Shown: positions 28,359-37,230 of the stretch, piece after piece
Numbering within the stretch: the stretch's first letter is position 1
Layout: each line of letters begins with the position of its first letter
Assembly: GCA_947627715.1 (NCBI GenBank)
Contig: CANQXK010000009.1
Location: 1 to 64,000 of the forward strand
Length of the DNA: 64,000 nt
From: an uncultured Oscillospiraceae bacterium
Lineage (GTDB): Bacteria > Bacillota > Clostridia > Oscillospirales > Oscillospiraceae
Direction: 5' to 3'
Made by a program: the position numbers and the translations under genes
The notes under the pieces: generated by a model
The model's input: the letters and a program-made list of their open reading frames with translations, nothing else
What the model was told of the DNA's origin: nothing
The model's database searches: none

Positions 28359-28966
28359 TGGTCGGGATCATCGATTACGGCGTGGGGAACCTCTTCTCCC
28401 TCAAAAGCTCCTTCGCCGCCATCGGGGAGGCGTGCGTCGTCTCCGGCGACCCGGAGGTCATCCGCCGCGCCGACAGGCTCGTGCTCCCCGGCGTGGGCGC
28501 GTTCGGGGACGCGGCGCAAAAGCTCCGGGACTCCGGGCTTTTTGACCTTGTCCGGGACGAGGCGAAGGCCGGGAAGCCGCTTCTGGGCATCTGTCTGGGG
28601 ATGCAGCTCCTCTTTAAAAAGAGCTTCGAGTACGGCGTACACGAGGGCCTGGGCCTCATCCCCGGCGAGGTGGTCCCCATCGCCGGGTGCATCCCCGCCG
28701 GGCTGAAGATCCCCCACATCGGCTGGAACGCCCTTTTGATGCGCGTCCCCTCCCCTCTCTACGAGGGGGTGCCGGACGGCTCCCACGTCTACTTCGTCCA
28801 CTCCTACCACGCCGGCGGGTGCCGGGAGTACGCCACCGCCGTCACCGAGTACGGCGGGCTTCTGACGGCCTCCGTCCAGCGGGAGAACGTGGCCGGCTGC
28901 CAGTTCCACCCGGAGAAGAGCGGACAGGTGGGCCTTCGCATCCTGAAGAATTTCGCTAAAATGTGA
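28358..28966 (+). CDS. hisH: Imidazole glycerol phosphate synthase, glutaminase subunit
   Basis: HisH releases ammonia from glutamine and feeds it to HisF. This class I amidotransferase shows LGICLGMQLLF with the nucleophile Cys and CQFHPEKSG with His and Glu. The N-terminus MVGIIDYGVGNLFSL is typical. The ATG at 28358 overlaps the last base of the hisB stop; a GTG at 28355 is an alternative. Length is 202 residues. Confidence 0.97.
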   Translation: MVGIIDYGVGNLFSLKSSFAAIGEACVVSGDPEVIRRADRLVLPGVGAFGDAAQKLRDSGLFDLVRDEAKAGKPLLGICLGMQLLFKKSFEYGVHEGLGLIPGEVVPIAGCIPAGLKIPHIGWNALLMRVPSPLYEGVPDGSHVYFVHSYHAGGCREYATAVTEYGGLLTASVQRENVAGCQFHPEKSGQVGLRILKNFAKM

Positions 28967-28981
28967 TTTTGGAGGCGTCAA

Positions 28982-29695
28982 ATGAAGCTTTTTCCCGCCA
29001 TCGACCTCTATGACGGCAAGGCCGTGCGGCTCCTGCACGGGGACTATGAGAAGATGACCGTCTATTCCGACGACCCCGCCGGGAAGGCGGCGGAATTTCG
29101 GGACCAGGGGGCGGAATATCTCCACGTGGTGGACCTGCAGGGCGCGCGGGACGGCGTGGGGGCGAACCTGGCGGCGGCCTCCGCCGCCGCCCGCGTCCCC
29201 GGTCTCCGGGCCGAGCTGGGCGGGGGCATCCGCTCCGAGGACGATATAAAACGCGCCCTGGACGCGGGCTTCTTCCGCGTGATCCTGGGGACCTCCGCCT
29301 TGGAGGACCCGGCGTTTCTGCTGCGCATGGTGGAGAAATACGGCGGGCATATCGCCGTGGGCGTGGACGTGCGGGACGGCCGCGTGGCCGTCCGGGGCTG
29401 GCTGGAGACCAGCGGCACGGACTGCTTCGACTTCATCGGCCGCCTTGAGCGGGGCGGCGTCAGCGCCTGCGTCTGTACCGACATCTCAAAGGACGGCGCC
29501 ATGAGAGGCCCCAATGTGGACCTCTATCGGTCCCTGTGCGAGCGCTTCACCCTGGACATCGTGGCCTCCGGCGGCGTCTCCTCCCTGAAGGACGTGGCGG
29601 CTCTGCGCGATACCGGCGTTCAGGGGGCGGTCATAGGCCGCGCCCTTTACGACGGGTCGTTGGACCTGGCGAAGGCCATCGAGGTGGCGGGATGA
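28982..29695 (+). CDS. hisA: Phosphoribosylformimino-5-aminoimidazole carboxamide ribotide isomerase
   Basis: HisA is a TIM-barrel isomerase converting ProFAR to PRFAR. The N-terminal catalytic Asp lies in PAIDLYDGKAVRL and the second in VCTDISKDGAMRGPN. The phosphate loop ASGGVSSLKDVA is present. Length is 237 residues. ATG 28982 follows GGAGG, and the stop overlaps hisF as ATGA. Confidence 0.97.
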   Translation: MKLFPAIDLYDGKAVRLLHGDYEKMTVYSDDPAGKAAEFRDQGAEYLHVVDLQGARDGVGANLAAASAAARVPGLRAELGGGIRSEDDIKRALDAGFFRVILGTSALEDPAFLLRMVEKYGGHIAVGVDVRDGRVAVRGWLETSGTDCFDFIGRLERGGVSACVCTDISKDGAMRGPNVDLYRSLCERFTLDIVASGGVSSLKDVAALRDTGVQGAVIGRALYDGSLDLAKAIEVAG

Positions 29696-30450
29696 TCACG
29701 AAACGAATCATCCCCTGCCTGGACGTGCGGGACGGCCGCGTGGTCAAGGGCGTGAATTTTCAGGGCGTCCGGGACGTAAGCTCCCCGGTGGAGCTGGCCC
29801 GGACCTACTCCGCCTCCGGCGCGGACGAGCTGGTCTTTTACGACATCACCGCCTCCGCCGAGGGGCGGCGGCTCTTCACCGGCATCCTCGCCCAGGCCGC
29901 CAGCCAGGTCTTTATCCCCCTGACCGTGGGCGGGGGGATCAACACCCTGGAGGACTTCGACCGGGTGCTCAAGTGCGGCGCGGACAAGGTCAGCGTCAAC
30001 TCCGGGGCCATCCGGGACCCCTCCCTCATCGGCCGCGCCGCCCGCCGCTACGGCGACCAGTGCGTGGTGATCTCCGCGGACGTGAAGCGGGTGAACGGCG
30101 TTTTCACCGTCTTTTCCCGGGGCGGGCGGGACAACACCGGCCTTGAGGCCGTGGAGTGGATCCGCCGGTGCGTGGGCGAGGGCGCGGGCGAGGTGGTCCT
30201 CAACTCCATCGACACCGACGGCGTGCGCGGCGGCTTCGATTTGGAGATGCTGCGCGCCGTGTCCGACGCCGTCTCCGTCCCCGTTATCGCCTCCGGCGGC
30301 GCGGGGCGGGTGGAGGATTTCGTGACGCTCTTCAAGACCCTCCCCAGGGTAGACGCGGGGTTGGCCGCCTCCATCCTCCACTTCGGCGAGGTGACGGTGG
30401 CGGATATAAAAAAAGCCCTCCGGGACGAGGGCATCAACGTAAGGATCTGA
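29692..30450 (+). CDS. hisF: Imidazole glycerol phosphate synthase, cyclase subunit
   Basis: HisF is the TIM-barrel cyclase that uses HisH-made ammonia to form imidazole-glycerol phosphate and AICAR. IIPCLDVRDGRVVKGVNF holds the first catalytic Asp and NSIDTDGVRGGFD the second. Length is 252 residues from ATG 29692, which overlaps the hisA stop. AICAR from this step re-enters purine synthesis, the other large pathway in this window. Confidence 0.97.
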   Translation: MITKRIIPCLDVRDGRVVKGVNFQGVRDVSSPVELARTYSASGADELVFYDITASAEGRRLFTGILAQAASQVFIPLTVGGGINTLEDFDRVLKCGADKVSVNSGAIRDPSLIGRAARRYGDQCVVISADVKRVNGVFTVFSRGGRDNTGLEAVEWIRRCVGEGAGEVVLNSIDTDGVRGGFDLEMLRAVSDAVSVPVIASGGAGRVEDFVTLFKTLPRVDAGLAASILHFGEVTVADIKKALRDEGINVRI

Positions 30451-30453
30451 GGG

Positions 30454-31110
30454 ATGACCATGCTGAATACGGAAGAATTGAAATTTGACGAAAACGGCCT
30501 TATCCCCGCCATTGTGGTGGACGCGGAGAGCCGGAAGGTGCTGACGCTGGCCTACATGAACCGGGAGAGCCTTCAAATCTCCATGGAAAAGGGCCTCACC
30601 TGCTTCTGGTCCCGCTCGCGGCAGACGCTCTGGCTCAAGGGCGAGACCAGCGGCCACTACCAGCACATCCGCTCCATCACCGCCGACTGCGACCGGGACG
30701 CGCTGGTGGTGGAGGTGACCAAGGACGGCCCGGCCTGCCACCTGGGGACCGACTCATGCTTCACGGCCCCCCTCTACAAGGCCGCCGATATGCCGGAGGT
30801 CTTTTCCTATGAGGGCCTCTACGCCCTCTTGGAGGGCCGGAAGGCCGCGCCGAAGGAGGGCAGCTACACAAGCTACCTCTTCGACAAGGGCCTGGACAAG
30901 ATCCTGAAGAAGGTGGGCGAGGAGAGCACCGAGGTCATCATCGCCGGGAAAGCCCAGGACAGGGCGGAGACCGTCTACGAGCTTGCCGACCTTGCCTACC
31001 ACGCCATGGTGCTGATGGTGGAAATGGGCATCACCCTGGACGACCTCAAAAAGGAGCTGGCCTCCCGCCACGTCATCGACAAAAAGGTCAAGCAGGAGAA
31101 GATGGTCTGA
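30454..31110 (+). CDS. hisIE: Bifunctional phosphoribosyl-AMP cyclohydrolase / phosphoribosyl-ATP pyrophosphatase
   Basis: The N-terminal HisI domain (about 1-115) opens the adenine ring of [23 protein letters not shown], then [11 protein letters not shown] and the metal Cys in CHLGTDSCF. The C-terminal HisE domain (about 125-215) hydrolyses [19 protein letters not shown] and [12 protein letters not shown]. At 218 residues both domains are complete. ATG 30454 or 30460 could start it. It is last in the operon and is followed by a strong terminator. Confidence 0.97.
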   Translation: MTMLNTEELKFDENGLIPAIVVDAESRKVLTLAYMNRESLQISMEKGLTCFWSRSRQTLWLKGETSGHYQHIRSITADCDRDALVVEVTKDGPACHLGTDSCFTAPLYKAADMPEVFSYEGLYALLEGRKAAPKEGSYTSYLFDKGLDKILKKVGEESTEVIIAGKAQDRAETVYELADLAYHAMVLMVEMGITLDDLKKELASRHVIDKKVKQEKMV

Positions 31111-31138
31111 CCGCCGAACGCGGCAGAAAGCAGAAAAG

Positions 31139-31174
31139 CCTCCCTGAATTTTACGAAATTCAGGGAGGTTTTTT
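31139..31174 (+). terminator. Histidine operon terminator
   Basis: CCTCCCTGAATTT pairs with AAATTCAGGGAGG around a 4-base loop, followed by T6-7. It also lies just past the end of the convergent DUF975 gene. Confidence 0.92.
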
Positions 31175-31184
31175 GCGGTCTTTC

Positions 31185-31985
31185 TCAGAAATTAATGGGT
31201 TCCGGCCCCGGCTCCTCATAGCCTGTAAGCTCGTTGTAGAAGAAGGCGGCGGAGAGGTTCAGATACGGCGTCAGGTAGATGTTCAGCACCGGCGCGCCCA
31301 AAAGGCCCGTCACCAGGTTGGCGGCGATGAACCACAGGAGGAAGGAGAAGTAGAGCTTGAAAAGGTCCCACTTCCGGCCGCTCATCAGCCGCGCCGACTC
31401 CTTCATGCACTGGACCGGCCCCTTGTCCGGGTCGTCCATCAGGACGAACACCGCCTGGGAGTAGCGCAGGGACAGGACCACGCCGGGGACGATGAACAGG
31501 AGGAAGCCCAGCCCCACTAAAAGCCCGGTGAGCAGGGAGATGGCGATGGTCTTGAAGGTCACCTTGAAGCCGTGCATCAGACAGCCCACGGTGGTGTTGT
31601 GGCGGCGGCTCTCCTGCAGGACGTGATAGGCGTACCCTGCGGACAGCGGGACGGAGATCAGGGACACCAGCACCGAGAGGACAGGCCCAAAGAGACTTCT
31701 GCCAGAGATAAATTCCCGGAAGCTGGGCATGGCCCCGTAGATGCGCAGCAGGATCGCCTGGACCGCCTCCGGGTCGTTCACCGCCTCCTGAAGCTCCCCG
31801 GAGTAGGTGGCGATGATGCCGTTCATCTGCCTTATCCAGTCGTTCCTGCCGGAAAGCTCGCTGGAGAACATGGAGATGAGATAGTCCGCGACGATGAAGA
31901 TCGCCGCCACCACCATCATGGGGAGAATACGCTCCCGCAGGCGGGACTTGGCCTGCTGCTTGAGCTCGCGGGATGTGGAAAACAT
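31185..31985 (-). CDS. DUF975 family membrane protein
   Basis: This 266-residue integral membrane protein has about five helices and the DUF975 pattern: ELKQQAKSRLRERILPMM at the N-terminus, then LLFIVPGVVLSLRYSQAVFVL followed by CMKESARLMSGRKWDLFKL. Function is not established for the family. I start at ATG 31985, 8 bases after AGGAG; an earlier in-frame ATG at 32006 would put that site inside the gene. It begins 17 bases after the MATE gene, so both are likely transcribed together. Confidence 0.85.
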   Translation of the reverse strand: MFSTSRELKQQAKSRLRERILPMMVVAAIFIVADYLISMFSSELSGRNDWIRQMNGIIATYSGELQEAVNDPEAVQAILLRIYGAMPSFREFISGRSLFGPVLSVLVSLISVPLSAGYAYHVLQESRRHNTTVGCLMHGFKVTFKTIAISLLTGLLVGLGFLLFIVPGVVLSLRYSQAVFVLMDDPDKGPVQCMKESARLMSGRKWDLFKLYFSFLLWFIAANLVTGLLGAPVLNIYLTPYLNLSAAFFYNELTGYEEPGPEPINF

Positions 31986-32002
31986 GGAGGACGCTCCTTT
32001 CC

Positions 32003-33358
32003 TCATAATTGATCGATCACGTTTTTATAGATACGCCGGAGAAGAAAGAGGGACACCGCAAGGGACACGGCCTCGGCGATGGGGAAGCACCACCACACAG
32101 CCGAGAGGTCGATGAATCTGGAGAAGAGATACGCCACAGGCAGCAGCACCACGATCTGGCGCAAGAAGGACACGATGGCGGAGTACATCCCGTTCCCCAG
32201 GGCCTGAAAGACGGAGCCTATGACGATGCACGCGCCGCACATCAGAAAGTGGATGGAGATGATGCGCAGCGCCGGCACGCCGATCTGAAGCATGGTCTCC
32301 GAGGCGTCGAACAGGGCCAGCAGCCTGTCGGGCATCAGCTGGAACACCGCAAAGCCCAGCGCCGTGATGATCTCGGCGATGAGGACGCTCAGCTTGACGC
32401 AGCGGTCGATCCTCTCCCGGCTTCGCGCCCCGTAGTTGTAGGCGATGATGGGCACCATCCCGGCGTTGAGGCCGAACACGGGCATACACACAAAGGACTG
32501 GACCTTGAAATACGCCCCAAACACCGCCGCGGCGGTGGAGGAGAAGGCCATGAGGATGCGGTTCATCACGTAGCTCATCACCGAGCCTATGGCCTGCATC
32601 ACCGTGGTGGGCACGCCGATGAACAGCATCTGCTTCACCACGGACCAGTTGACGCAAAAGACCTTCCGTATCTCTAACTTGATCTCCCTGTTTTTCAGGA
32701 GGTTCAGCACGATGCCCAGCGTCGCCGCAGAGATCTGGCCGATGACCGTAGCCACCGCCGCCCCGGCGGCCTCCATGCGGGGAAAGCCCAGAAGGCCGAA
32801 GATCATGATGGGGTCCAGCACGATGTTGATGAGCGCCCCCGTGGCCTGGGTGACCATGGAATAGACCGTCAGGCCCGTGGACTGGAAAAGCCGCTCCCCC
32901 AATATCTGCGCGAAGATGCCGAAGGAAAAGACGCAGGCAATGGACAGATACTGCACGCCGTACTCCAAAATCTCCGGGTCCGTGGCCGCCGTCACCTGGG
33001 TCTCCATGAAGGGGCGGGTCAGGAAAAGCCCGAACACCAGGAAGATCAGATAGCACGCCCCCATGAGCAGGATGCCGTGACGCGCCACCCGGTTGGCCTC
33101 GTCGGGCCGCTTCTCCCCCAGCGCCCTGGAGAGCAGGGCGTTCATCCCCACGCCCACGCCGTTGGCGAAGGCGATGATCAGCGTCTGGATGGGAAAGGCC
33201 AGGGACACCGCCGTCAGGGCGTTCTCGCTGACGCGGCTGACAAAGACGCTGTCCACGATGTTGTAGAGCGCCTGGACAAGCATGGAGGCCATCATGGGCA
33301 GGGACATGGTGATGAGAAGCTTCCCCACCGGCATGACACCCATTTTATTTTCTTTCAT
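32003..33358 (-). CDS. MATE family efflux transporter (second)
   Basis: This is a multidrug/metabolite exporter of 451 residues with two six-helix halves: PVGKLLITMSLPMMASMLVQALYN at the start, and DSVFVSRVSENALTAVSLAFP after it, typical of the DinF/NorM-like clostridial group. Start ATG 33358 follows AGGTGAT; the longer in-frame start at 33409 overlaps the promoter. It is followed by the DUF975 gene. The substrate is unknown. Confidence 0.93.
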   Translation of the reverse strand: MKENKMGVMPVGKLLITMSLPMMASMLVQALYNIVDSVFVSRVSENALTAVSLAFPIQTLIIAFANGVGVGMNALLSRALGEKRPDEANRVARHGILLMGACYLIFLVFGLFLTRPFMETQVTAATDPEILEYGVQYLSIACVFSFGIFAQILGERLFQSTGLTVYSMVTQATGALINIVLDPIMIFGLLGFPRMEAAGAAVATVIGQISAATLGIVLNLLKNREIKLEIRKVFCVNWSVVKQMLFIGVPTTVMQAIGSVMSYVMNRILMAFSSTAAAVFGAYFKVQSFVCMPVFGLNAGMVPIIAYNYGARSRERIDRCVKLSVLIAEIITALGFAVFQLMPDRLLALFDASETMLQIGVPALRIISIHFLMCGACIVIGSVFQALGNGMYSAIVSFLRQIVVLLPVAYLFSRFIDLSAVWWCFPIAEAVSLAVSLFLLRRIYKNVIDQL

Positions 33359-33381
33359 GAATGTATCACCTGTATGTTGTA

Positions 33382-33409
33382 AGTGTAAACTTTTTATAAA
33401 ATTTGTCAA
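33382..33409 (-). promoter_or_regulatory. Promoter of MATE-DUF975 unit
   Basis: On the minus strand TTGACA (33409-33404) and TACACT (33387-33382) have a 16-base spacer. Confidence 0.6.
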
Positions 33410-33426
33410 GCAAAAATACGGAAAAC

Positions 33427-33460
33427 GGGCCGCGGCGGGCGGTTTCCCCTGCCGCAGCCC
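33427..33460 (-). terminator. Possible purine operon terminator
   Basis: GGGCCGCGGC and GCCGCAGCCC form a 10-base stem with one mismatch and a 14-base loop. On the minus strand GTTTTCCG follows. The hairpin is about 85 bases past purL and the T-run is poor. Confidence 0.4.
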
Positions 33461-33543
33461 ATTTATGCCAAAGTTGCATTAATAAAAGCCCGTTCTATAC
33501 TTGACTTTAGTTATTTTTATGTTATTATATAGCTAAATCCAAG

Positions 33544-36500
33544 TTACTTAAAGTATTTGACGCCGGACTCAAAAAGCTTCATATCGTACACACCGGGGAC
33601 GTTGCGGTACAGGCCGCCGATGCGCTCGGAGTGACCCATTTTGCCAAAAACGCGCCCGTCGGGGCTGGTGATGCCCTCGATGGCGGCCACGGAGCCGTTG
33701 GGGTTGTGGGCGATGTCCATGGTGGGCCGCCCGTTGAAGTCCACGTACTGAGTGGCGATCTGTCCGCGCTCTGAAAGCTGCGCCACGGTCTGCGCCGAGG
33801 CCAGGAACTTGCCCTCGCCGTGGGAGATGGGGACGGTGTAGATCTGTCCCGGCTCGGTGGCGGCGAACCAGGGGGACTTGTTGGAGGCGATCTTCGTCCG
33901 CACCAGCCTTGACTGGTGGCGGCCGATGGTGTTGAAGGTCAGGGTGGGGCAGGTCTCATCGGTGTCCAGGATCCGTCCGAAGGGGACGAGGCCCAGCTTT
34001 ACCAGGGCCTGGAAGCCGTTGCAGATGCCGCCCATCAGCCCGTCCCGGCGCTCCAAAAGGTCGGTGACGGCCTCTTTGACCTGGGACGCCCGGAAGAAGG
34101 CGGTGATAAACTTGCCCGATCCGTCCGGCTCGTCGCCGCCGGAGAACCCGCCGGGGATAAAGACGATCTGGGACTCGTTCACGAGCTTTGCAAATTCCTC
34201 GACGCTCCCGGCGATGGCGGCGCTGGACTGGTTGCGGACGACGAAGATCTTCGTCTCCGCGCCGGCCTCCTGGAAGCGCCGGGCGGTGTCGTACTCGCAG
34301 TTGGTGCCGGGGAACACGGGGATGAGCACCTGGGGCCTGGCGACGGCCGTTTTGGGGCTTACCCGCGTGATGGCGAGGAAGCTGTACTCCGGCGCGGGCA
34401 CGGCCTCTCCGGCGCGGGTGGGATAGACCTTTTCGAGGCGGCCCTCCCAGGCGGCGGTGAGGGACTCCAGCTCCACGGCCTCGTCCTTATACTCCACCTC
34501 TCCGCTGGCGGTGGTGACGCCCAGGAGGTCCCCGGAGGCCTCCCCCGTAAGCTCCAGGATGAAGGAGCCGTAGGCGGTGGCGAAGATGTCCTCCATCTTC
34601 ACGCCGCCGGAGAATTTAAACCCGACGCCGTTTCCGGCGCACATCTTAAAGACGGCCTCCGCCGGCCCGCCGGCGGTGGGGGTGTAGGCCGTGACGGCCT
34701 CGCCGGAGCGGAGCAGCTCCGTGACCCTGCCGTAGAGGGCCTTCAGGCTCTCGGCGGTGGGGAGGCCGTTTCTGTACTCCGGCTTCAGCCAGACCACCTT
34801 GTGGCCGGCGGATTTGAACTCGTTGGGGACCACCTGGTCCTCCGTGCCCATGGTGACGGCAAAGCTCACCAGCGTGGGGGGCACGTCCAGGTCCTCAAAG
34901 GAGCCGGACATGGAGTCCTTGCCCCCGATGGCGGCGATCCCCAGCTCCCTCTGGGCCTTCAGCGCGCCCAGAAGCGCGGCCAGGGGCTGTCCCCACCGTT
35001 CCGGCTTGCTGCCGGGGCGGCAGAAGTACTCCTGGAAGGTGAGGTACACGTCCTCGAAGGACGCGCCTGTGGCGATGAGCTTGCTCACCGACTCCACCAC
35101 CGCCAGGTACGCGCCCCGGAAGGGGCTGGCCTCGGTGAGGGCGGGGTTGAAGCCCCAGGCCATGAAGGAGCAGGCGTCCGTGCGGCCCCGGTCCAGGGGG
35201 AGGCGGTGCGCCATCGCCTGGATGGGGGTGAGCTGGTTTTTGCCGCCGAAGGGCATCAGGAGGCTGGCCGCGCCGATGGTGGAGTCAAAGCGCTCGGAAA
35301 GGCCGCGCCTGGAGCAGACGTTCAGGTCGGAAACGGTCTTTATCATGTTTTCGCTAAAGGACCCCTCCACCCGGTTTTCCACAGCCCTGGGGGCGGCCAC
35401 CTTGATGGCGGTGTGCTTGGGCGCGCCGTTGGTGTTCAAAAACTCGCGGGAAATGTCCACGATCCTCTTCCCGTTCCACTCCATCACAAGCCTCGGCTCT
35501 TTGGTGACCACGGCGATGAGGGTGGCTTCCAGGTTCTCGCTCTCCGCGAGGGCCATAAATTCTTCCTTGTCCTCCGGGGCCACCACCACGGCCATGCGCT
35601 CCTGGGACTCGCTGATGGCAAGCTCGGTGCCGTCAAGCCCCTCGTACTTCCGGGGAACGGCGTTGAGGTCGATGAGCAGCCCGTCGGCCAGCTCGCCCAC
35701 GGCCACGGATACGCCGCCCGCGCCGAAATCGTTGCACCGCTTGATAAGCCGCGTAGCCAGGGGGTTGCGGAAGAGCCGCTGGAGCTTGCGCTCCTCCGGG
35801 GCGTTGCCCTTCTGGACCTCGGCCCCGCAGGTCTCCACGGAGTGGGCGTTGTGGGCCTTGGAGGAGCCGGTGGCGCCGCCGATGCCGTCGCGGCCCGTCC
35901 GGCCGCCCAGGAGGATCACCACGTCCCCGGTCTCCGGGACCTCCCGCCGGACGTTCCCAGCGGGGGCCGCGCCCAGGACCGCGCCGATCTCCATGTGCTT
36001 GGCGGCGTACCCCGGGTGGTAAAGCTCATCGACGATGCCGGTGGCAAGGCCGATCTGATTGCCGTAGGAGCTGTAGCCCGCCGCCGCGCCGGTGACCAGC
36101 TGCCGCTGGGGGAGCTTGCCGGGCATGGTGGCGCTCACCGGGACCGTGGGGTCGGACGCGCCTGTGACGCGCATGGCCGCGTACACGTAGCTGCGGCCGG
36201 AGAGCGGGTCGCGGATGGCCCCGCCGATGCAGGTGGCCGCGCCGCCAAAGGGTTCGATCTCGGTGGGGTGGTTGTGGGTCTCGTTTTTGAAAAGCAAAAG
36301 CCAGTCCTGCTCCTCGCCGTCCACCGCGATCTTGATTTTAACGGTGCAGGCGTTGATCTCGTCGGACTCGTCCAGCTTGGGAAGGAGACCCTTCTTCTTC
36401 AGGAATTTGGCCCCCACCGTGGCAATGTCCATCAGGCACTCCGGCTTTTTGTCGTCGCAGTAATTGCGCATGGCCAGGTAATTCTCGTACTCGGCCTGGG

Positions 36501-37218
36501 CCTCCGGGTCCTCAAATTCCACGCTGTCGATGTGGGTGAGGAAGGTGGTGTGGCGGCAGTGGTCGGACCAGTAGGTGTCGATCATGCGGATCTCGGTGAT
36601 GGTGGGGTCCCGCCGCTCGCCCCTGAAATAGTCCCGGCAGAAAAGGAGGTCGTCGGCGTCCATGGCAAGGCCGTATTTGGCCACAAAGCCCTCGATGCCC
36701 TCCCGGTTCATGGCGGTGAAGCCCTCAAGGGTCTCCACCGCCACGGGGACGGTGTACTCGGTTTTCAGAGTCCTGCGTTTTTCAAGCCCGGCCTCCCTGG
36801 CCTCCACGGGGTTGATGACGTACCGCTTGACCTTTTCCACGTCCTCCTTGGAGAGCCTGCCCCGGAGGACGTAGACCTTGGCGGTGCGGACGGTGGGCCG
36901 CTCGCCCTGGGAGATGATCTGAATGCACTGGGCCGCCGAATCGGCCCGCTGGTCGAACTGGCCGGGCAGGAACTCCACGGCAAAGACCGTCCCGTCGGCG
37001 TCCAGCTCCTCGCTGGTGACATCCAACTGCGGCTCGGAGAACACGGTGCTGACGGCGGTTTTGAAGAGGGCCTCGTCGATCCCCTCCACGTCGTAGCGGT
37101 TCAGGATCCGAACGCCGCGCAGATTTTTGATGCCCAACAGCTCCCGCAAATCGCGGGCCAAAGCGTCGGCCTCCAGCGTCAGGCCGTTTCGTTTCTCCAC
37201 ATAAACTCTGTATACCAT
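33544..37218 (-). CDS. purL: Phosphoribosylformylglycinamidine synthase, single chain
   Basis: PurL makes FGAM from FGAR, ATP and glutamine. This is the large one-chain form of 1224 residues, with a PurS-like N-terminal part (MVYRVYVEKRNGL), the double ATP-binding core (SDHCRHTTFLTHI, NETHNHPTEIEPFGG, GGRTGRDGIGG) and a C-terminal glutaminase from about 955. The glutaminase shows VFPGTNCEYD, GICNGFQAL (Cys near 1065) and ISHGEGKF (His near 1132). It carries its own amidotransferase, unlike the PurQ/PurS system of Bacillus. It is last in the purine operon, 12 bases after purD. Confidence 0.97.
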   Translation of the reverse strand: MVYRVYVEKRNGLTLEADALARDLRELLGIKNLRGVRILNRYDVEGIDEALFKTAVSTVFSEPQLDVTSEELDADGTVFAVEFLPGQFDQRADSAAQCIQIISQGERPTVRTAKVYVLRGRLSKEDVEKVKRYVINPVEAREAGLEKRRTLKTEYTVPVAVETLEGFTAMNREGIEGFVAKYGLAMDADDLLFCRDYFRGERRDPTITEIRMIDTYWSDHCRHTTFLTHIDSVEFEDPEAQAEYENYLAMRNYCDDKKPECLMDIATVGAKFLKKKGLLPKLDESDEINACTVKIKIAVDGEEQDWLLLFKNETHNHPTEIEPFGGAATCIGGAIRDPLSGRSYVYAAMRVTGASDPTVPVSATMPGKLPQRQLVTGAAAGYSSYGNQIGLATGIVDELYHPGYAAKHMEIGAVLGAAPAGNVRREVPETGDVVILLGGRTGRDGIGGATGSSKAHNAHSVETCGAEVQKGNAPEERKLQRLFRNPLATRLIKRCNDFGAGGVSVAVGELADGLLIDLNAVPRKYEGLDGTELAISESQERMAVVVAPEDKEEFMALAESENLEATLIAVVTKEPRLVMEWNGKRIVDISREFLNTNGAPKHTAIKVAAPRAVENRVEGSFSENMIKTVSDLNVCSRRGLSERFDSTIGAASLLMPFGGKNQLTPIQAMAHRLPLDRGRTDACSFMAWGFNPALTEASPFRGAYLAVVESVSKLIATGASFEDVYLTFQEYFCRPGSKPERWGQPLAALLGALKAQRELGIAAIGGKDSMSGSFEDLDVPPTLVSFAVTMGTEDQVVPNEFKSAGHKVVWLKPEYRNGLPTAESLKALYGRVTELLRSGEAVTAYTPTAGGPAEAVFKMCAGNGVGFKFSGGVKMEDIFATAYGSFILELTGEASGDLLGVTTASGEVEYKDEAVELESLTAAWEGRLEKVYPTRAGEAVPAPEYSFLAITRVSPKTAVARPQVLIPVFPGTNCEYDTARRFQEAGAETKIFVVRNQSSAAIAGSVEEFAKLVNESQIVFIPGGFSGGDEPDGSGKFITAFFRASQVKEAVTDLLERRDGLMGGICNGFQALVKLGLVPFGRILDTDETCPTLTFNTIGRHQSRLVRTKIASNKSPWFAATEPGQIYTVPISHGEGKFLASAQTVAQLSERGQIATQYVDFNGRPTMDIAHNPNGSVAAIEGITSPDGRVFGKMGHSERIGGLYRNVPGVYDMKLFESGVKYFK

Positions 37219-37230
37219 GTCTGCACCCTC

